DNA of 64,000 nt from Caloranaerobacter sp. TR13 (lineage in GTDB: Bacteria > Bacillota > Clostridia > Tissierellales > Thermohalobacteraceae). The notes beneath the pieces were generated by a model. The model was not told the origin of the DNA, ran no database searches, and saw only the letters and a program-made list of their open reading frames with translations. The position numbers and the translations under genes were made by a program. The DNA is taken from the NCBI RefSeq assembly GCF_001316435.1, contig NZ_JXLL01000006.1:1-64000 (forward strand), read 5' to 3'. The first letter of the stretch is position 1. Each line of letters begins with the position of its first letter. Shown one piece after another: positions 36,879 through 45,410 of this stretch.

Positions 36879-37700
36879 TTGAAAGGATTAATATCAAATA
36901 TTCAAAGATATTCCCTTCATGATGGTACAGGAATTAGAACAATTGTATTTTTTAAAGGTTGTCCACTTAGATGCCCATGGTGCTGCAATCCAGAATGTTT
37001 AAGCTTTAAAATTCAAAAAGTAAAAATAAATTCTAAGTGTATACATTGTAAACACTGTAGCTTTGATTTATATGAGTGCCCATCAGGAGCAATTACAGAG
37101 TTTGGTAAGTATATGACTATTCAAGAAATTCTAGATGAAATTATGAAAGATAATGTTTTTTACTATACTTCGAATGGTGGTGTAACTCTTTCTGGTGGTG
37201 AAGTTTTATCACAACCTAAATTTGTAAAACAACTACTGAAAGAACTAAAAAAATTAGGGATACACACCGCTATTGAAACTAGTGGTCAAGGCAAGACCGA
37301 AGACCTTATTGATTTTGCTAATTACTTAGATTTGATACTTTTTGATCTTAAAATAATGGATAAGAATAAATCTAAGCAGATATTGGGTGCAGACATTGAT
37401 CTTATAAAAAACAATTTTAAAATCTTAGTTGAAATGGGAAAAAAAGTTATACCAAGAATTCCTCTAATACCCGGTTATACTTTAGATGATGAAAACATAG
37501 AAGAAATAATTAAATTTGTCAAAAAATTAGGTTTAAAAGAAATTCATATATTACCATTTCATCAATATGGAAGCAATAAGTATCAGCTTTTAAACAAGGA
37601 ATATAAACTTAAAGATGTTCCTGTTCCATCAGATAAACTGATACAGAAAATAAAAAATAAAATGAAAAATGAATGTCTTAATGTTGTTGTTGGTGGTTAA
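36879..37700 (+). CDS. Glycyl radical enzyme activase (radical SAM)
   Basis: A 273-aa radical SAM enzyme that puts the glycyl radical on the preceding enzyme. Radical SAM cysteines C28, C32 and C35 lie in FFKGCPLRCPWCCNPE. A single auxiliary cluster motif, CIHCKHCSFDLYECPSGA (C54, C57, C60, C67), follows where most activases of this group have eight cysteines, and its last spacing is unusual. Also seen: SNGGVTLSGGEVLSQ (SAM binding). TTG start 11 bases after the enzyme stop, with AGGAAGTG upstream. Confidence 0.93.
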   Translation: MKGLISNIQRYSLHDGTGIRTIVFFKGCPLRCPWCCNPECLSFKIQKVKINSKCIHCKHCSFDLYECPSGAITEFGKYMTIQEILDEIMKDNVFYYTSNGGVTLSGGEVLSQPKFVKQLLKELKKLGIHTAIETSGQGKTEDLIDFANYLDLILFDLKIMDKNKSKQILGADIDLIKNNFKILVEMGKKVIPRIPLIPGYTLDDENIEEIIKFVKKLGLKEIHILPFHQYGSNKYQLLNKEYKLKDVPVPSDKLIQKIKNKMKNECLNVVVGG

Positions 37701-37724
37701 TATAAATTTTGATGAGGTGATTTA

Positions 37725-38591
37725 ATGGAGAAAATCTTATTAACCGGTGGAAATGGTTTCTTTTGTTCAAGGTTTACTAAAAGATACAAGGATTCCTATG
37801 AAATATTATCTACAGATGTACCTGATTTAGACATCACAGATGAAAAAAAGATAATGGAAACATTTAAAGAATTCAATCCTGACTATGTTATTCATGCAGC
37901 CGCTATTGCAAGTACTGATTTTTGTAATAAAAATCCTGAGATAGCTTATAAGGTAAATGTAACTGGAGCTTTAAACGTTGCAAAAGCATGTAAAGAAACA
38001 AATGCAAAGATGATATTTATCAGTACAGAGCAAGTTTTTAATGGAAATCTTAAAAGTGGTCCATACACAGAAGAAGATATTCCACAACCTGATACAATGT
38101 ACGGAAAAAACAAATTAGAAGCTGAAAACTTGCTAAAAGAAATATTAGATGACCTTTGGATTTTAAGATTTACTTGGTTATTTGGGCTTCCTGAAAGAAA
38201 TTGTGGTATGTCTCCTAATATACTTTGGAATACTATATCGATTGCTCTAAAAGGTAAAAAAACAAAGGTTACTAGTAATGAATACCGAGGGTTAACTTAT
38301 GTTAATGAACTCATAGATCAATTTTCAAAAATATTTAATATTCCTTATGGCACCTATCATGTAGGAAGTCAAAATAACTTAAATAGATATGAAATTTCTT
38401 GCTTAATACTAAAAGAACTTGGATTGGAAAATAGAATAGATGAATTACTTGAAAATGATACAGAAAAGTATAAGAATCATCATAGAGATATTCGTCTTTG
38501 CACAGATAAAATTGCTAAATATGGAATAAAGTTTTCTCACTCAAAGGAAGCAATAAAAAAATGTATAAAAGAATATAAATTCAAAATATAA
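37725..38591 (+). CDS. RmlD-like NAD(P)-dependent sugar reductase/epimerase (extended SDR)
   Basis: A 288-aa extended short-chain dehydrogenase with the nucleotide loop LLTGGNGFFCSRF, VIHAAAIASTDFC, NVTGALNVAKAC, STEQVFNG and the catalytic YGKNK. It resembles dTDP-4-dehydrorhamnose reductases, but no nucleotide-sugar genes lie nearby. In this operon it may reduce or isomerise a pathway sugar, or the hydroxyacetone formed by the aldolase. Role is inferred. GAGGTG precedes the ATG. Confidence 0.82.
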   Translation: MEKILLTGGNGFFCSRFTKRYKDSYEILSTDVPDLDITDEKKIMETFKEFNPDYVIHAAAIASTDFCNKNPEIAYKVNVTGALNVAKACKETNAKMIFISTEQVFNGNLKSGPYTEEDIPQPDTMYGKNKLEAENLLKEILDDLWILRFTWLFGLPERNCGMSPNILWNTISIALKGKKTKVTSNEYRGLTYVNELIDQFSKIFNIPYGTYHVGSQNNLNRYEISCLILKELGLENRIDELLENDTEKYKNHHRDIRLCTDKIAKYGIKFSHSKEAIKKCIKEYKFKI

Positions 38592-38609
38592 AACTAAGGA
38601 GAGATATTT

Positions 38610-39290
38610 ATGCTATATTTATTAGATACTGCAAACTTAGAGTCAATTAGAAAGGCTTATGACTTATATCCTATGAACGGTGTTACTACAAACCCTACAA
38701 TTATTTCAAAAGAAAAAAGAAATTTTTTAGATATTCTAAAAGATATTAGAAAAATAATAGGCGTAGAGTCAATGTTACATGTACAAGTAATTAGTACAAA
38801 TGCAGAAAAAATGGTTGAAGAAGCTGAATACTTGAACCAAGTAATAGGTGGGAATTTATATATTAAAATCCCTGTTATCCATGAAGGAATAAAAGCTATG
38901 AAAATCCTTAAAAACAAAGGAATAAAAATTACTGCTACAGCAATTTTTACAGCTCAACAGGCTCTAATGGCAGCAAAAGCTGGAGCGGAGTTTGTGGCAC
39001 CTTATGTTAACAGAATTGATAATATTAGTGGTAATGGTATTGGTGTTGTAACGGAAATCCTTCAATTGTTTGAGCATTATAATTTAGATTCTAAGGTCTT
39101 AGCTGCTTCCTTTAAAAACGTTCAACAGGTACATCTAGTTTCTCTTGCTGGAGCACACTCTGTTACTGTAAATCCCGAAATATTAGATAAAATGCTTGAG
39201 CATCCCCTTACAGATTGGAGTGTTAACCAATTTATTAATGATTGGACTAAAGTATATGGAAAGGACACGTTAACAATTAATGTAAAATAG
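38610..39290 (+). CDS. fsa: Fructose-6-phosphate aldolase (FSA/TalC-type)
   Basis: A 226-aa class I aldolase of the small transaldolase family. Schiff-base Lys86 is in NLYIKIPV. Gln59 (LHVQVIS) and Tyr132 (APYVNRID) are the residues that distinguish fructose-6-phosphate aldolase from transaldolase. Known FSA enzymes cleave fructose 6-phosphate or 1-deoxyfructose 6-phosphate to dihydroxyacetone or hydroxyacetone plus glyceraldehyde 3-phosphate. It follows the glycyl radical enzyme, activase and reductase genes, and fits as the step after ring opening. GGAGAG precedes the ATG. Confidence 0.9.
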   Translation: MLYLLDTANLESIRKAYDLYPMNGVTTNPTIISKEKRNFLDILKDIRKIIGVESMLHVQVISTNAEKMVEEAEYLNQVIGGNLYIKIPVIHEGIKAMKILKNKGIKITATAIFTAQQALMAAKAGAEFVAPYVNRIDNISGNGIGVVTEILQLFEHYNLDSKVLAASFKNVQQVHLVSLAGAHSVTVNPEILDKMLEHPLTDWSVNQFINDWTKVYGKDTLTINVK

Positions 39291-39358
39291 TTTATTTTAA
39301 TGTATTAAAACTTTTATACTATTATGATATATACCTTTTAAATTAGTTGTATCAAACT

Positions 39359-39396
39359 ATAGCTTAGACCTCTGTATACACAGAGGTCTAAGCTAT
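39359..39396. terminator. Bidirectional terminator between the two sugar operons
   Basis: A 17-bp perfect stem, ATAGCTTAGACCTCTGT and its complement, with loop ATAC, followed by TTTTCC on the plus strand. It separates the convergent aldolase and oxidoreductase genes. Confidence 0.85.
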
Positions 39397-39404
39397 TTTC
39401 CTTC

Positions 39405-40448
39405 CTATTTTAATTGATTATATGCATCTTCAATTATTCTCTGAGATTTTAAAGCATCTTTGAATTTAGCACTTATATCTGAACTGTTATTATCAAATAT
39501 AAGGTTTGTAAAATTTATTAATGAAGCTGTATGACTGCTTTGAAAAAACCCTAATGAACTTCTTTTATCTGAATAATATTTCATAATTTTATCTGTGGTT
39601 GATACTGACTTAATTTCTGTTGAGTTACTTTCATATTTATATATCTCTATTTCATATGGATTAGTAAAATCTATTTTAATACTACCTTTAGTTCCAAAAA
39701 TAGTATAATCATCTGTTTGTTTCCTTTCGGCAAAAATCCTCGAAACCTCTAAACTTCCAATGATACCATTTTTTAAATATAAATTACAATAAGCAATCTC
39801 ATCTACTTCATTTCTATCTCTAAAATATATTCTGGTATTACAATCTACCCTTTCAATATCACCTAGCGTAAAATGAATTAAGTCAATGAGATGAATCCCT
39901 AAATCTAATAAAGCACCTCCACCTGAAGCTTTCAGTGTTCTCCATGTACCTTTTTTCTTCTCACTTAAATAACTTTTATGATATGTTCTTATTTTGAAAT
40001 CTATTATATCTCCAATAGTATCTCTTTTTAACTCTCTTTTTAATAATCTTACAGCAGGCATAAATCTATACATTAGTGCTACAGAGTTCTTTATATTATT
40101 TTCTTCGACTAAATTGGTCATTTTTAATGCATCCTTATAATTTGATGCAAGAGGTTTTTCACAATAAATTGCCTTGCCAAATTTAACAGCTTTTTTAACT
40201 ATTTCGTAATGAGAATCATTTGGAGTACAAATATCAATAAAATCGACACTTTCCTCTTTAAATACTTCCTCAATATCTAATACATTCTTGACCCCATTAA
40301 GTGGAATATCTACTGGTCTTCTAGTTACAATATGGCTTATATTTAATTTATATGGCAGTGAAAATCGCAAGTTGGCATCATAAACAGCTAATACATGATT
40401 CTTAGCTATACTTCCAAATCCTATAATTGCAAAGTTTATTGTTTTCAT
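39405..40448 (-). CDS. Gfo/Idh/MocA family oxidoreductase
   Basis: A 347-aa NAD(P)-dependent sugar dehydrogenase: N-terminal Rossmann loop FAIIGFGSIAKNH, DICTPNDSHYEIV, the family Lys in CEKPLASNYKDA, and GGALLDLGIHLIDL. 1,5-anhydrofructose reductase belongs to this family, which makes a role in forming an anhydrohexitol (phosphate) for the glycyl radical enzyme attractive but unproven. Third gene of the EIIC-EIIB-oxidoreductase operon. GAGGAG precedes the ATG. Confidence 0.9.
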   Translation of the reverse strand: MKTINFAIIGFGSIAKNHVLAVYDANLRFSLPYKLNISHIVTRRPVDIPLNGVKNVLDIEEVFKEESVDFIDICTPNDSHYEIVKKAVKFGKAIYCEKPLASNYKDALKMTNLVEENNIKNSVALMYRFMPAVRLLKRELKRDTIGDIIDFKIRTYHKSYLSEKKKGTWRTLKASGGGALLDLGIHLIDLIHFTLGDIERVDCNTRIYFRDRNEVDEIAYCNLYLKNGIIGSLEVSRIFAERKQTDDYTIFGTKGSIKIDFTNPYEIEIYKYESNSTEIKSVSTTDKIMKYYSDKRSSLGFFQSSHTASLINFTNLIFDNNSSDISAKFKDALKSQRIIEDAYNQLK

Positions 40449-40544
40449 AAAAACTACTCCTCTTTTTATAGTTAGTCTTCCATATTTATCTTTGCATTAT
40501 AGAAGAGTATTTTAAATTAAAATACTCTTCTATAGATAGAAATA

Positions 40545-40868
40545 TTACTTATTATGTTTGTTCTTAATGTGAGCCTCAATTTTTTCTATAACCTTATCTG
40601 ATTTCTTTACTAAGTCGCTTACTCCTACTCTAACTATTGTCTTACCGTTAAATCTTTCTGTTTCCTTTAATCCAATGTCTTTCGTTAAAATAACTACATC
40701 TGCATCTTTTATATCTTCCATTGTTAGCTTGTTCTCAATTCCTATAGAACCTTGAGTTTCAACCTTAATATCTATTCCTCTGGCCTTTGCAGCTCTCTCT
40801 AAAGCTTCAGCTGACATATAGGTATGGGCTACTCCCGATGGGCATGCTGTTACTGCAACTATTTTCAT
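40545..40868 (-). CDS. PTS fructose-type EIIB component
   Basis: A 107-aa phosphocarrier with the phosphorylated Cys9 in VAVTACPSGVAHTYMSAE, the fructose-family signature, and EIIB C-terminal FNGKTIVRVGVSD. It receives phosphate from an EIIA, which is absent here and must come from elsewhere. GGAGGCGG precedes the ATG. Frw-type PTS components also lie near pflD in E. coli. Confidence 0.93.
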   Translation of the reverse strand: MKIVAVTACPSGVAHTYMSAEALERAAKARGIDIKVETQGSIGIENKLTMEDIKDADVVILTKDIGLKETERFNGKTIVRVGVSDLVKKSDKVIEKIEAHIKNKHNK

Positions 40869-40948
40869 ATTTCCGCCTCCATTCTAGATTAGCTTTGTTT
40901 GATTTTTAATTATATCTATATTTTAATAATATTTAATTTAAATAATAT

Positions 40949-42025
40949 TTACTCAAAAGATAAATCAATTTCTTCTCCTATGTTTGATACATCAGATTTT
41001 TCATCAATTTTATCTTCAATAGGCTTCTTTAATAAGTTTACCATTATAGCTGTAACAACTGAACCTGTTAATATAGAAATAATATATTGAATTTTGCCAG
41101 TAACTGCAGGTAATACAATAAACCCTCCCCAAGCTACCATATTTTCTGCACCTAATATTGCAGCTAAAGCACTACCAGCTGCTGCACCAACCATTATAGA
41201 TGGAATAACTTTTAATGGGTCTGCTGCTGCAAATGGAATAGCCCCTTCAGTAATACCAACAAGTCCCATTAATATTGATGCTTTACCAGCTTCTCTCTCT
41301 GATTCAGTATATTTATTTTTTGCTAAAAAAGTAGCAAGGCCCATTCCTATAGGTGGAACCGCAACACCTACTGCATTAATAGCAGCTATCTTATACAGAC
41401 CTTGTGAAACAGCCATAATAGTAAATGCATATGCAACTTTATTTACTGGGCCACCCATGTCAAATGCATCCATCAGACCCATTATAATTGCTAATATAAT
41501 AATACTTCCACTTTGTAAACCTTTTAACCATGCTGTTAATCCATCAGTTAAAGAAGCTATTGGTGCTCCTATAACCCATTGCATTAATCCAGCTGTAATA
41601 AATGTACCAACTATCGGTATGATAAATATAGGCATTACTGATCTAAATACTGCAGGAACTTTAATTTTCTTTAAGTAATATACAACTATTCCACCTAGTA
41701 AACCAGCTATTATTGCCCCGAAAAATCCAGCTCCCATTTCATTACCCACATATGCTGCTATAGCCGCAGGTGCAATCCCGGGTCTCTCTGAAATTGAATA
41801 TGCTATAAAGCCTGCTAATATCGGTATCATTAACTGAAAACCTCTAACACCTATAAAGAACAAGTCATAGAGCCATGTTCCTTCTGGAGGTACAGCCCCT
41901 TGTCCATATAATGCTACAGATAATGCTAATAAAATCCCCCCAGCAACTACGAATGGTATCATGTATGAAACTCCTGTCATAAGATGCTGTCTTGTGTCCT
42001 TTAAAATTTCTTTTAAATCATTCAT
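40949..42025 (-). CDS. PTS fructose-type EIIC permease
   Basis: A 358-aa integral membrane permease of the fructose/mannitol PTS family with about 9-10 helices: HLMTGVSYMIPFVVAGG, SERPGIAPAAIAAYV, MGGPVNKVAYAF, VGITEGAIPFAAADPLKVIP. It takes up and, with EIIB, phosphorylates the sugar. Fused EIIA/EIIB are absent, as in Frw-type systems. GGAGGAAAAAC precedes the ATG. First gene of its operon. Confidence 0.93.
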   Translation of the reverse strand: MNDLKEILKDTRQHLMTGVSYMIPFVVAGGILLALSVALYGQGAVPPEGTWLYDLFFIGVRGFQLMIPILAGFIAYSISERPGIAPAAIAAYVGNEMGAGFFGAIIAGLLGGIVVYYLKKIKVPAVFRSVMPIFIIPIVGTFITAGLMQWVIGAPIASLTDGLTAWLKGLQSGSIIILAIIMGLMDAFDMGGPVNKVAYAFTIMAVSQGLYKIAAINAVGVAVPPIGMGLATFLAKNKYTESEREAGKASILMGLVGITEGAIPFAAADPLKVIPSIMVGAAAGSALAAILGAENMVAWGGFIVLPAVTGKIQYIISILTGSVVTAIMVNLLKKPIEDKIDEKSDVSNIGEEIDLSFE

Positions 42026-42153
42026 GTTTTTCCTCCTTCTATTTTATTAAATAATTAATAATGAAGCGTTTTCCTTTTCACTAATAGAATATAAATTAAC
42101 AGATTTTATAAAGTTTAATGCTAATATGTTCAGATATATCTATGCTTTTTTAT

Positions 42154-42163
42154 CCACCGGTGG
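42154..42163. promoter_or_regulatory. GC-rich palindrome upstream of the PTS operon
   Basis: The perfect 10-bp palindrome CCACCGGTGG stands out in an AT-rich leader about 130 bases before EIIC. It may be a regulator site. Confidence 0.35.
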
Positions 42164-42350
42164 TTTAAATATAACTATTTTTATTTAGAATTTACATTAA
42201 CCTAACATTACAAGATTAATTATAATTATAAATTTACTTGGAATGATAAAATACTTAATATTTGGGCTATGATTTAATTCATCTTACAATTCCTTTAAAT
42301 AATTTCTTTATTTCCTTTTTACCATTATCGATATTGGCTTATAAGTACTT

Positions 42351-42367
42351 TTATTGTTTTTTATTGT
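42351..42367 (-). promoter_or_regulatory. ACAATAA direct repeats upstream of the PTS operon
   Basis: On the minus strand ACAATAA occurs twice, 10 bases apart, about 325 bases before EIIC and in the same orientation to the gene as the four copies before the glycyl radical enzyme. The 611-bp gap 42026-42636 holds only these sites, a palindrome, a repeat copy and a terminator. Confidence 0.45.
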
Positions 42368-42484
42368 TCTGTCTGATTTAATATTACCATTTTTTTAAAT
42401 TTATTTCTACTTAACAATGTTCAATTTTATTTCCACAATGATACGGAATATTCATAATATTTAATCAGTAGCAGTTTTCTCACA

Positions 42485-42600
42485 AGCACAAAAGCTTTGA
42501 CTTTAAACAAATTAAGAAAGATTTTGATAAAATCTATTACGAAAATTATATTTTAAACTTTCCATAATTTAATTAAATAAATTTTATCTAAGGATATCTG
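42485..42600 (+). repeat. Dispersed ~115-bp repeat, degenerate copy 3
   Basis: Keeps the order of the blocks seen in copies 1 and 2 (AAAGATTTTGATAAAATC, CGAAAATTATATTT, ATTTAATTAAATAAATTTTATCTAAGGAT) with many changes. As with the other copies, it abuts a minus-strand terminator. Confidence 0.5.
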
Positions 42601-42605
42601 AAAAA

Positions 42606-42639
42606 TAACAAAATCGAGGTTAATACCCTCGATTTGTTA
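42606..42639 (-). terminator. Terminator of the Nudix gene
   Basis: TCGAGG/CCTCGA stem extended by ACAAA/TTTGT; on the minus strand it is followed by TTTTGTTATTTTTC. It overlaps the stop codon. Confidence 0.85.
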
Positions 42640-43257
42640 TGTGCTAGATTTTATTATATCTATAAAATTTTTAGTTATCCTTGCCGTAATACCCCATATT
42701 ATATAATCCTCATATTTATAAAAGTAAACAGGATATTTGCCTTTCCTCCAGTTATAATCTTTTCCATTTTGTATCAAATGATATGGAAAATCATCGTCTG
42801 TTCGTGGTTCTATATGAATATAATATTTAAGTGGTTCACTTTCTATAAAAAAGCTTAAAGGAACTGTAAAAATTTCTTCAACTTCGTCATAGTTAAAGTC
42901 TATACTATCAGTTTTTAAGTCTTTCAATAACCCAACAAATGGATATATAGATATATTAAATGGCGTCATTATATAATCTAACTCACCAATTATAGCAATA
43001 TTTTCTTTACCTATATTTAATTCTTCAATAGTTTCTCTTACAGCTGCATCTTTATAGGTTTCACCGTTTTCTACCATTCCTCCGGGGAAAGAAATTTCAC
43101 CAGGCTGTGTATCTAATTTTTTTGATCTCACCTCGTATAGTATATGCAATTCATCTTTGACCTTTATTAAAGGTAGTAAAACACTAAAATCTTTTTCTAT
43201 TCCTAAAGCTCTACCTTTTCTATTACTTATTTTCTTTCGAATGTAATTTATATTCAT
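42637..43257 (-). CDS. CoA-pyrophosphatase-type Nudix hydrolase
   Basis: A 206-aa Nudix enzyme. The Nudix box is GGMVENGETYKDAAVRETIEEL, preceded by the CoA-specific UPF0035 segment LYEVRSKKLDTQPGEISFPGG, which marks CoA diphosphatases (NudL/YeaB type). Its position beside the pantothenate operon fits a role in CoA turnover. It is transcribed in the same direction as panD but lies downstream, after the panD terminator. Confidence 0.9.
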   Translation of the reverse strand: MNINYIRKKISNRKGRALGIEKDFSVLLPLIKVKDELHILYEVRSKKLDTQPGEISFPGGMVENGETYKDAAVRETIEELNIGKENIAIIGELDYIMTPFNISIYPFVGLLKDLKTDSIDFNYDEVEEIFTVPLSFFIESEPLKYYIHIEPRTDDDFPYHLIQNGKDYNWRKGKYPVYFYKYEDYIIWGITARITKNFIDIIKSST

Positions 43258-43290
43258 ATCACATCACCTTTAATCAATAATGTTACATTT

Positions 43291-43320
43291 AAAAAATTAA
43301 GGCGAAAAATTTCGCCTTTA
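43291..43320 (-). terminator. Terminator of the pan operon
   Basis: AAGGCGAAA pairs with TTTCGCCTT; TTAATTTTTT follows on the minus strand. It overlaps the panD stop. Confidence 0.8.
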
Positions 43321-43701
43321 TCTTATCTCTCCATGTTCTTCTTTATTAGCAACATCCAATATTTTATTATTCTCATCAACAAAAACTACTTTTGGCTTTA
43401 GTTTTTCTGCCTCTTCTTTGTCAACCCAACAATATGCAATAATTATTACTTTATCTCCTGGCTGTACTAATCTAGCTGCTGCTCCATTTAGACATATTAC
43501 TCCACTATTTCTTTCTCCTTTTATCACATATGTCTCAAGTCTTGCACCATTATTAATATTAACAACCTGTACACGTTCATTCTCAATAATACCAGCTGCA
43601 TCCATCAAAGCCTCATCTATTGTAATACTTCCTACATAATTTAAATTGGCCTCTGTTACGGTTGCTCTGTGTATCTTACTTTTAAATAAGTTAAGCATCA
43701 T
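43318..43701 (-). CDS. panD: Aspartate 1-decarboxylase
   Basis: Pyruvoyl enzyme that makes beta-alanine from aspartate for pantothenate. It is 127 aa, synthesised as a proenzyme cleaved in YVGSITID between Gly and Ser to give the pyruvoyl group. [12 protein letters not shown] and [20 protein letters not shown] are conserved. GGAGG precedes two adjacent ATGs. Last gene of the pan operon, 2 bases after panC. Confidence 0.97.
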   Translation of the reverse strand: MMLNLFKSKIHRATVTEANLNYVGSITIDEALMDAAGIIENERVQVVNINNGARLETYVIKGERNSGVICLNGAAARLVQPGDKVIIIAYCWVDKEEAEKLKPKVVFVDENNKILDVANKEEHGEIR

Positions 43702-43703
43702 TA

Positions 43704-44552
43704 TTATTCTACCTCCACTAATATATTGTCTATTAATCTTGTTTTCCCAATTTTTACTGCTAATGCAATTAAAATATTACCTTTAAGTTTTTCTACTTCT
43801 CTAAAAGTATCATAGTCTATTATTTCAACATAATCAATATCTGCTAATGGCATTTCATTTATCATAGATTTTATACCTTCAATTAAAGTTTTTGCATTTC
43901 TTTCACCTTTATTAATCATATTCTGTGCCCAAAACAAACTTTTTGATAAAACTAAAGCCTGTTTTCTCTCTTCTTCTGATAAATATGTGTTTCTTGAACT
44001 TAGTGCTAATCCATCATGTTCTCTAACTATCGGGCATGATATTATTTTAACATCCATATTTAAATCTCTAACCATTTGCTTTATAACATATACTTGTTGG
44101 GCATCTTTTTGTCCAAAATATGCTTTATCAGGAGTTACAACATTAAATAACTTCATAACAATTGTAGTAACTCCTCTAAAATGTCCTGGTCTTGAAGCTC
44201 CACATAATTTATCTGTAACACCTAATACTTCAACAAAGGTATTATAGCCTTCTGGATACATTTCTTTAACTTCTGGTGCAAATATATAATCTACCCCGAC
44301 ACTTTCTGCTAGTTTACTATCTCTTTCAATATCTCTTGGATAAACTTCATAATCTTCTCCCTGTCCAAACTGTATAGGATTAACAAATATACTTACTACT
44401 ACTACATCATTCTCTTCTTTTGCTCTTTTCATTAATGAAAGATGTCCATCATGTAAATAACCCATAGTAGGAACAAAGCCTATTGATTTTCCTTTAGCTT
44501 TTTCGTCTGCAATTATATTTTTCATTTGATCAATGCTTTTTATTATATCCAT
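43704..44552 (-). CDS. panC: Pantothenate synthetase
   Basis: Joins pantoate and beta-alanine using ATP. It is 282 aa with [63 protein letters not shown] and [11 protein letters not shown], which form the adenylation site. GAAAGGAG precedes the ATG. Follows panB by 18 bases. Confidence 0.97.
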   Translation of the reverse strand: MDIIKSIDQMKNIIADEKAKGKSIGFVPTMGYLHDGHLSLMKRAKEENDVVVVSIFVNPIQFGQGEDYEVYPRDIERDSKLAESVGVDYIFAPEVKEMYPEGYNTFVEVLGVTDKLCGASRPGHFRGVTTIVMKLFNVVTPDKAYFGQKDAQQVYVIKQMVRDLNMDVKIISCPIVREHDGLALSSRNTYLSEEERKQALVLSKSLFWAQNMINKGERNAKTLIEGIKSMINEMPLADIDYVEIIDYDTFREVEKLKGNILIALAVKIGKTRLIDNILVEVE

Positions 44553-44570
44553 TATAGTGCTCCTTTCAAT

Positions 44571-45407
44571 TTAGTCTTTAAGCTTGTCAACAACCTCTTG
44601 GCTCATTTTAAAAGTATGCTTAACTTCTGGAAATGTACCTTCGCAAACTTCTTTTATATATTCTTTAACACCATCTCTTATTTCTTTACCTAAATCTCTA
44701 AACTTTTTCACAAATTTAGGAGTAAAATCACTAAACATACCTAACATATCTTGTAATACTAAAACTTGGCCATCACAATACCTTCCAGCGCCTATTCCAA
44801 TAGTTGGTATCGAAATTTTTTCCGTTATTATCTTAGCAAGTGGCTCTGGTACTGCCTCTAAAACTATAGCAAAAACTCCAGCTTTCTCTAATAAAATTGC
44901 ATCTTCTATAATCTTCTTAGCATTTTCAATACTTTTTCCTTGAACCTTAAATCCTCCTAATACATTGACTGATTGAGGTGTAAGTCCCAAGTGTCCACAT
45001 ACTGGTATTTGTGCACTAACTAACGCTTTAACCTTATCAATTATATTTTCTCCACCTTCTAATTTAACAGCATGAGCTCCACCTTCCTTTATCAATCTGC
45101 CCGCATTTCTAATAGTATCCTCTATGCTGACATGATAAGATAAAAAAGGCATGTCGGCTATTATCAATGCTCTATTTACTCCTCTAGATACAGCTTTAGT
45201 ATGGTGTATAATATCTTCAATAGTCACCTGCAAAGTATTTTCATATCCCAACATTACCATTCCCAAAGAATCTCCTACAAGTATACTATCTACTCCTACT
45301 TCATCTAAAAGTTTTGCTGTTGAGTAGTCATAAGCAGTAAGCATAGTAATTTTTCTTCCTTCAGCTTTAGCCTTTAAAAAACTAGCAGTTGTAAATTTTT
45401 CACTCAT
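44571..45407 (-). CDS. panB: 3-methyl-2-oxobutanoate hydroxymethyltransferase
   Basis: Makes ketopantoate from 2-oxoisovalerate and methylene-THF. It is 278 aa with [67 protein letters not shown] and [20 protein letters not shown]. 3 bases follow the preceding DUF2520 gene. Confidence 0.97.
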   Translation of the reverse strand: MSEKFTTASFLKAKAEGRKITMLTAYDYSTAKLLDEVGVDSILVGDSLGMVMLGYENTLQVTIEDIIHHTKAVSRGVNRALIIADMPFLSYHVSIEDTIRNAGRLIKEGGAHAVKLEGGENIIDKVKALVSAQIPVCGHLGLTPQSVNVLGGFKVQGKSIENAKKIIEDAILLEKAGVFAIVLEAVPEPLAKIITEKISIPTIGIGAGRYCDGQVLVLQDMLGMFSDFTPKFVKKFRDLGKEIRDGVKEYIKEVCEGTFPEVKHTFKMSQEVVDKLKD

Positions 45408-45410
45408 AAT

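Noticed and set aside
41094-41678. 194-codon plus-strand frame opposite EIIC
   Set aside because: A shadow of the EIIC gene, with biased composition and no ribosome site; the same applies to other long frames opposite accC, nadB, panB and pepD.
42061-42075. cre-like CcpA site (GGAAAACGCTTCA) before EIIC
   Set aside because: The half-site spacing is one base short of the cre consensus and three positions mismatch.
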